Source: Pedobacter insulae (GTDB lineage: Bacteria; Bacteroidota; Bacteroidia; Sphingobacteriales; Sphingobacteriaceae). Taken from it: DNA of 64,000 bases. The DNA lies in contig NZ_FOPP01000009.1 in the NCBI RefSeq assembly GCF_900113525.1, positions 124,001-188,000 on the forward strand. The letters are read 5' to 3'. The notes below the pieces were generated by a model. The model had not been told where the DNA came from, ran no database searches, and was given only the letters and a program-made list of their open reading frames with translations. The position numbers were made by a program, and so were the translations under genes. Below, in pieces: positions 59,984-64,000 of this stretch; within the stretch, counting starts at the first letter, position 1; every line of letters starts with the position of its first letter.

Positions 59984-62779
59984 CTAATCAATATTAACTA
60001 ATTTCTTTGTTGCTTTTGCGACTACTTCTTTGATTTTTTCAGTAACTGGAATATCAAAAGCTGTCGCAACAATATAAGCTTGCTGGTTAGCATGCTGTTT
60101 TGCATAGCCCGTTGCCGTACTGCTGCTTTCTTTTCTGGAGATTACCTCCATTTGGCTGAACGATGTTTTTCTAAGTCGACGCAATAAATAAGGCCAAGCC
60201 CCCATGTTTTCAGGTTCTTCCTGAACCCAAACTGCGTCAATAGCGTTTTTATAGCGCTTATAAACAGCTTCCATTTGCGCAACAGGTGTTGGATACAATT
60301 GCTCAACGCGCACCAAAGCAACGTCTCCCTTATCATTGGCTTTTTGAGTTTCCAATAAATCATAATAAATCTTTCCACTACAGAAAACCACACGTTTTAC
60401 ATTTGCTGGTTTTACAGTCGCATCATCAATCACCTCCTTAAACTTGCCATCTGTAAAATCGGCTAAAGGACTTACACATAAAGGATGACGCAGTAAGCTT
60501 TTGGGGCTAAACACCACCAATGGTTTACGGAAATCGCGTTTAAACTGACGACGCAGTGCATGGAAGAAGTTTGCAGGCGTAGTGCAATTGGTAATCTGCA
60601 TATTGTAATCTGCACAAAGTTCCATAAAACGCTCTATCCGTGCAGATGAATGCTCCGGGCCTTGTCCTTCGTAACCATGAGGCAACAGGAGTACTAAACC
60701 ATTTTCTCGCTGCCACTTCGTTTCGGCACTTGCTAAGTATTGATCTACCACAATTTGAGCGCCATTAAAGAAATCTCCAAATTGCGCTTCCCATATGGTT
60801 AATGCATTCGGATTTGCCATGGCATAGCCATATTCGAAACCTAAAACACCGTATTCAGATAAATGCGAGTTATAAATGTCAAACTGCGCCTGCTGATCAG
60901 AAATATTAGCAAGTGGTGTGTATTCCTCTTCCGAATCCTCTAAGGTTAATACCGCATGACGATGAGAGAAGGTTCCTCTTTTTACATCCTGCCCGCTTAA
61001 ACGAACCCGTTTGCCCTCGGCCAATAAAGTGCCATAGGCTAGCTGCTCGGCCATAGCCCAATCAAATATATGGGTAGTGGTTGCCATTTTATTGCGCTCA
61101 TCAAACAGTTTTTGGATCTTCTTAAAGAAGGTTTTATCTTTTGGTAGGGTAGAAATTCGCTTAGCAATCTCCAATAAGGTTGTCTTCTTAACGGATGTAT
61201 CTGGAGATACATCGAAATCTTTCGCAGTTGCCAACCTCATATCAGCCCAGGCACCACCAAATTTTACGTCGCTGTAAGTAGAGGTTAATTCCTTTGCTTC
61301 ATTTAAGCGGTCTTGTAAAAGCCCCTTAAACTGCTTTTCCATTTCTTTGGCTAGCCCTGCCTCTAACTCACCGGTTTTAGTGAGTTTCTCGATATAAATA
61401 TCGCGTGGATTAGCGTGCTTTTCTATCGCTTTGTATAACAATGGCTGCGTGAATTTAGGTTCATCGGCCTCGTTATGGCCAAACCTACGGTAACACAAAA
61501 TGTCGATAAATACATCATTTCTGTATTTCTGACGATATTCCATCGCTAAATTGATTGCATATACTAAAGCTTCTACATCATCTCCATTCACGTGGAAAAC
61601 AGGTGATAAGGTTACTTTAGCAATATCTGTACAGTAAGTACTAGAACGGGCGTCTTTATAATTGGTGGTAAAACCAATTTGGTTATTAATAACCAGGTGA
61701 ATAGTTCCCCCTGTTTTATAACCTTCCAAACTTGCCATTTGGATTACTTCATATACAATACCCTGGCCAGCTACCGAAGCATCACCGTGGATTAAAATCG
61801 GAGCCAAACGGCTATTATCGCCACCGTATTTGAAATCGATTTTTGAGCGGGACATACCTTCAACTACTCCATTTACTGTTTCCAGATGCGATGGATTAGG
61901 ACATAAACTTAAATGCACACTTCTCCCGGCATTCGTAGTTACATCTGTTGAGTAGCCCAAGTGATATTTAACATCACCGCCAAAAGGAGAATCGGCGCTG
62001 TAACCTTTCCCTTCAAATTCGGCAAAAATATCCTTATAGGTTTTTTGCATAATGTTGGCCAGTACGTTTAAACGACCTCTGTGTGCCATTCCAATCACGA
62101 ACTCTTCGATGCCAAGTTCTGCACCTTTTTCAATTACCGAATCTAAAGCTGGAATTACCGCCTCAGCACCTTCTAATGAAAAACGTTTTTGACCAAGAAA
62201 TTTAGTGCCTAAGAAATTTTCGAAACTAACAGCTTCATTTAATTTACTTAGGATTCTTTTTTTCTCGTCGATTGATAACTGCGGCGTGTTACGCTCCGTC
62301 TCCATTTTGGTTTCGAGCCAATTTAAGATTTCGGGAGTACGCACATATTTATACTCTACCCCGATTGTACCGCAGTAGGTTTGTTCTAAGAAAGCAATGA
62401 TATCCGACAATTTTGCAGGTCCAATACCTAGTGCAACACTGGAATTAAATACAACCTGTAAATCGGTTTGGGCCAGGCCAAAATTTTCAATTGCCAAGGT
62501 TGGCAAATGCTTGCGTCTTTCTCTAACTGGGTTTGTTTTGGTAAAGAGGTGACCTCTTTGGCGGTATCCATTAATTAAACTAAGGACATTAATTTCTTTT
62601 AAAAAGTGCTCTGGGGCTTCATTTGTTGCATTTCCTGCGCCCGAGCCTCTTCCAAAATCAAAGCCTTCAAAAAATTTCTGCCAACCAAATTCAACCGAAT
62701 TAGGGTCTTCTTTGTAGCTTTGGTATAATGATTCTATATATTCGGCATTGGCGCCGTTGAGATAAGATAAGTTATCCAT
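59984..62779 (-). CDS. odhA: 2-oxoglutarate dehydrogenase E1
   Basis: This 931-residue protein starts with the E1o N-terminal helix (YLNGANAEYIESLYQSYKED). The thiamine-diphosphate region has GMAHRGRLNVLANIM, GDASVAGQGIVYEVIQMASL and INNQIGFTTN. The transketolase-like domain has FSHRHAVLTLED and EAQFGDFFNGAQIVVDQYLA, and the end has VQEEPENMGAWPYL. It decarboxylates 2-oxoglutarate and passes succinyl to OdhB. The length is normal for SucA/OdhA. Its promoter-like element lies at 62805-62836. Confidence 0.95.
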   Translation of the reverse strand: MDNLSYLNGANAEYIESLYQSYKEDPNSVEFGWQKFFEGFDFGRGSGAGNATNEAPEHFLKEINVLSLINGYRQRGHLFTKTNPVRERRKHLPTLAIENFGLAQTDLQVVFNSSVALGIGPAKLSDIIAFLEQTYCGTIGVEYKYVRTPEILNWLETKMETERNTPQLSIDEKKRILSKLNEAVSFENFLGTKFLGQKRFSLEGAEAVIPALDSVIEKGAELGIEEFVIGMAHRGRLNVLANIMQKTYKDIFAEFEGKGYSADSPFGGDVKYHLGYSTDVTTNAGRSVHLSLCPNPSHLETVNGVVEGMSRSKIDFKYGGDNSRLAPILIHGDASVAGQGIVYEVIQMASLEGYKTGGTIHLVINNQIGFTTNYKDARSSTYCTDIAKVTLSPVFHVNGDDVEALVYAINLAMEYRQKYRNDVFIDILCYRRFGHNEADEPKFTQPLLYKAIEKHANPRDIYIEKLTKTGELEAGLAKEMEKQFKGLLQDRLNEAKELTSTYSDVKFGGAWADMRLATAKDFDVSPDTSVKKTTLLEIAKRISTLPKDKTFFKKIQKLFDERNKMATTTHIFDWAMAEQLAYGTLLAEGKRVRLSGQDVKRGTFSHRHAVLTLEDSEEEYTPLANISDQQAQFDIYNSHLSEYGVLGFEYGYAMANPNALTIWEAQFGDFFNGAQIVVDQYLASAETKWQRENGLVLLLPHGYEGQGPEHSSARIERFMELCADYNMQITNCTTPANFFHALRRQFKRDFRKPLVVFSPKSLLRHPLCVSPLADFTDGKFKEVIDDATVKPANVKRVVFCSGKIYYDLLETQKANDKGDVALVRVEQLYPTPVAQMEAVYKRYKNAIDAVWVQEEPENMGAWPYLLRRLRKTSFSQMEVISRKESSSTATGYAKQHANQQAYIVATAFDIPVTEKIKEVVAKATKKLVNID

Positions 62780-62804
62780 TTGTGTTTTTTTACGATAAGT
62801 ATTG

Positions 62805-62836
62805 CAAAATTAGGATTTTACCCTTAAAAAAGACAA
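62805..62836 (-). promoter_or_regulatory. Putative promoter of odhA-odhB
   Basis: On the minus strand TTG (62836-62834), a 21-base spacer and TAATTTTG (62812-62805) match the Bacteroidota pattern. The predicted RNA start gives a leader of about 20 bases before ATG 62779. Confidence 0.5.
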
Positions 62837-62877
62837 TAAACTTTGCATTAAATTGGTTAATTGTTACGATTGGCTAA

Positions 62878-64000
62878 TTATTGACCAATATGCTGGTAAA
62901 CCCCTTTTGGGTCGATCGCTTTAAGTTGTTTTTCGAAACTAAAGCTGCTGCTCAATCGTTGGTCGTTGCCAACCCCGGCCACATTGGCCCAGTTGCCCCA
63001 ATTGCTTGCCGGACAATAATCTATCAGCTTTTCCTCAAAATACGCTGCGCCCATTATCCAATTTACTTTGAGCTCGTTCACTAAGTAAGTTGCCGCCAAT
63101 TGCCTCGAACCATTGTTAATATAGCCTGTAGTATTTAGCTCGTTCATAATCGAATCGATTAAAACATGACCGGTACTTGCCGTTTGCCACAGTTTTAGGG
63201 AGGCAGATGCTACTAATGGTATTGTTTCAGCATGGGCCTTAAAGCCCTCCTGCTTAAAAAAGGTGTTTCCATATTTCTTAAACATAAAACGGAAATAATC
63301 CCGCCATAATATGCCCAAAATAATAGGGCCGAAATAGGGCTTTAAGCCATAATTTGTCTCAGCTTCTCTCAATTTCCAATATACTTCGCGTGGAGATAGA
63401 CTGCCAACGGCCAACCATGCAGAAAGCCTGCTCGCCACCTCGTTCTTTTTAACCGTTGCATTGGCATTCGCCATCCCTTCGCCTGTATGTAAAAAGCTGT
63501 GAAGAAGTTTAAATGCTTCCGTTTCGCCCCCTTTATAAAAAGAATCCTGCTCCAACGGATCGTTATGTTCCCCTGGTAAAAGTGCGTCAATTGTAGGTAA
63601 TGTTCCCCAATCTTCTACTTCAACGAAGCTGATAGAAGTTGGCGTTAAAAAACATGGTTTCACAATGGCATCACGTTCTGTTTTCTTTTTAAACTGCGTA
63701 AACACATCCGGAATGTCCTTGATAGGGAAAGGGAGATCTTCCTTGTTATAGAGTGTATGCCCAATGAAATGTTTAAGGTTTACTTTTAATTTCCATAACA
63801 AATCTTCAACTGCAGTAGAGATGGCAGTTTCTTCACTGGCCACTTCGCGATGATGATATACTTCGGAAATTTCATGTTTACTAACCAGTTGTGGAAGTAA
63901 ATCTTCGGGCTTACCTGTGGAAATTAATATGTTGCCGCCTAGGTTTTTAAACGACTGACGTAGGGCTTCCACATTTTCTAAAAGAAACTTTGTTCTGTTG
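62878..64000 (-). CDS. DASH-type cryptochrome/photolyase (5' end outside window)
   Basis: The frame runs open to the window edge. The codons before the apparent GTG start (NRTKFLLENVEALRQS) continue the photolyase N-terminal domain, so the gene is cut, missing roughly the first 60-70 residues. The FAD-binding part has SRLSAWLAVGSLSPREVYWK, ILGILWRDYFRFM, GYINNGSRQLAATYLV and the DASH-like end SNWGNWANVAGVGNDQR. DASH proteins bind FAD and a pterin and repair pyrimidine dimers, mainly in single-stranded DNA, with blue light. It ends about 100 bases before the odhA start, in the same direction. Confidence 0.9.
   Translation of the reverse strand, partial: NRTKFLLENVEALRQSFKNLGGNILISTGKPEDLLPQLVSKHEISEVYHHREVASEETAISTAVEDLLWKLKVNLKHFIGHTLYNKEDLPFPIKDIPDVFTQFKKKTERDAIVKPCFLTPTSISFVEVEDWGTLPTIDALLPGEHNDPLEQDSFYKGGETEAFKLLHSFLHTGEGMANANATVKKNEVASRLSAWLAVGSLSPREVYWKLREAETNYGLKPYFGPIILGILWRDYFRFMFKKYGNTFFKQEGFKAHAETIPLVASASLKLWQTASTGHVLIDSIMNELNTTGYINNGSRQLAATYLVNELKVNWIMGAAYFEEKLIDYCPASNWGNWANVAGVGNDQRLSSSFSFEKQLKAIDPKGVYQHIGQ

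Overview
The window looks like a chromosomal segment of a Bacteroidota member, most likely Sphingobacteriaceae (Pedobacter-like). The evidence is a SusC/SusD pair, PorP/SprF and gliding-motility C-terminal domain proteins, a type IX sorting tail, signal peptides ending in AQ, lipoboxes without Shine-Dalgarno sites, and promoters with the Bacteroidota -33 TTG / -7 TAnnTTTG pattern. No tRNA, rRNA, CRISPR array, insertion sequence or prophage was found.

Layout. 1-3.8 kb: end of an acetyltransferase, a TetR regulator with a dyad operator before it and a degenerate copy after it, an acyl-CoA thioesterase, a CDGSH protein and an S9 peptidase. 3.8-11 kb: a leftward run of a Cys-rich small protein, a TonB receptor, SusC and SusD, closed by a terminator. 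11-13.4 kb: a lipoprotein with an HExxH zinc-peptidase motif and an overlapping small lipoprotein. 13.6-22 kb: a Fur-family regulator with a Zn/Cd-type P-ATPase, EamA and MFS transporters, and small or surface proteins. 22-33 kb: a DUF1800/DUF1501 pair, M28 peptidase, GHL10-type hydrolase and an S8 peptidase exported by type IX secretion. 33-38 kb: a surface-protein operon with PorP/SprF. 38-40.4 kb: an isolated accessory patch with a RibD-like deaminase fused to an ATP-binding/winged-helix protein, an octamer repeat cluster and a decayed gene. 40.4-47 kb: a BadF-type kinase and an RND efflux operon. 47-53.2 kb: M61 peptidase, a beta-barrel protein, acyl-CoA synthetase and gamma-glutamyltransferase. 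53.2-58.6 kb: a second HExxH lipoprotein followed by seven small secreted-protein genes. 58.7-64 kb: OdhB, OdhA and a DASH-type cryptochrome/photolyase cut by the window edge.

Together the genes describe an aerobic heterotroph specialised in taking up and degrading peptides and polymers (S9, S8, M28, M61, GGT, SusCD), with metal and drug efflux. The two most interesting stretches are the 53.2-58.6 kb metallopeptidase and tandem small-protein array, which has the shape of an effector with a bank of immunity- or inhibitor-like partners, and the 38.3-40.3 kb deaminase/ATP-binding fusion with its octamer repeats. Functions proposed for these two are inference; the layouts are read directly from the sequence.
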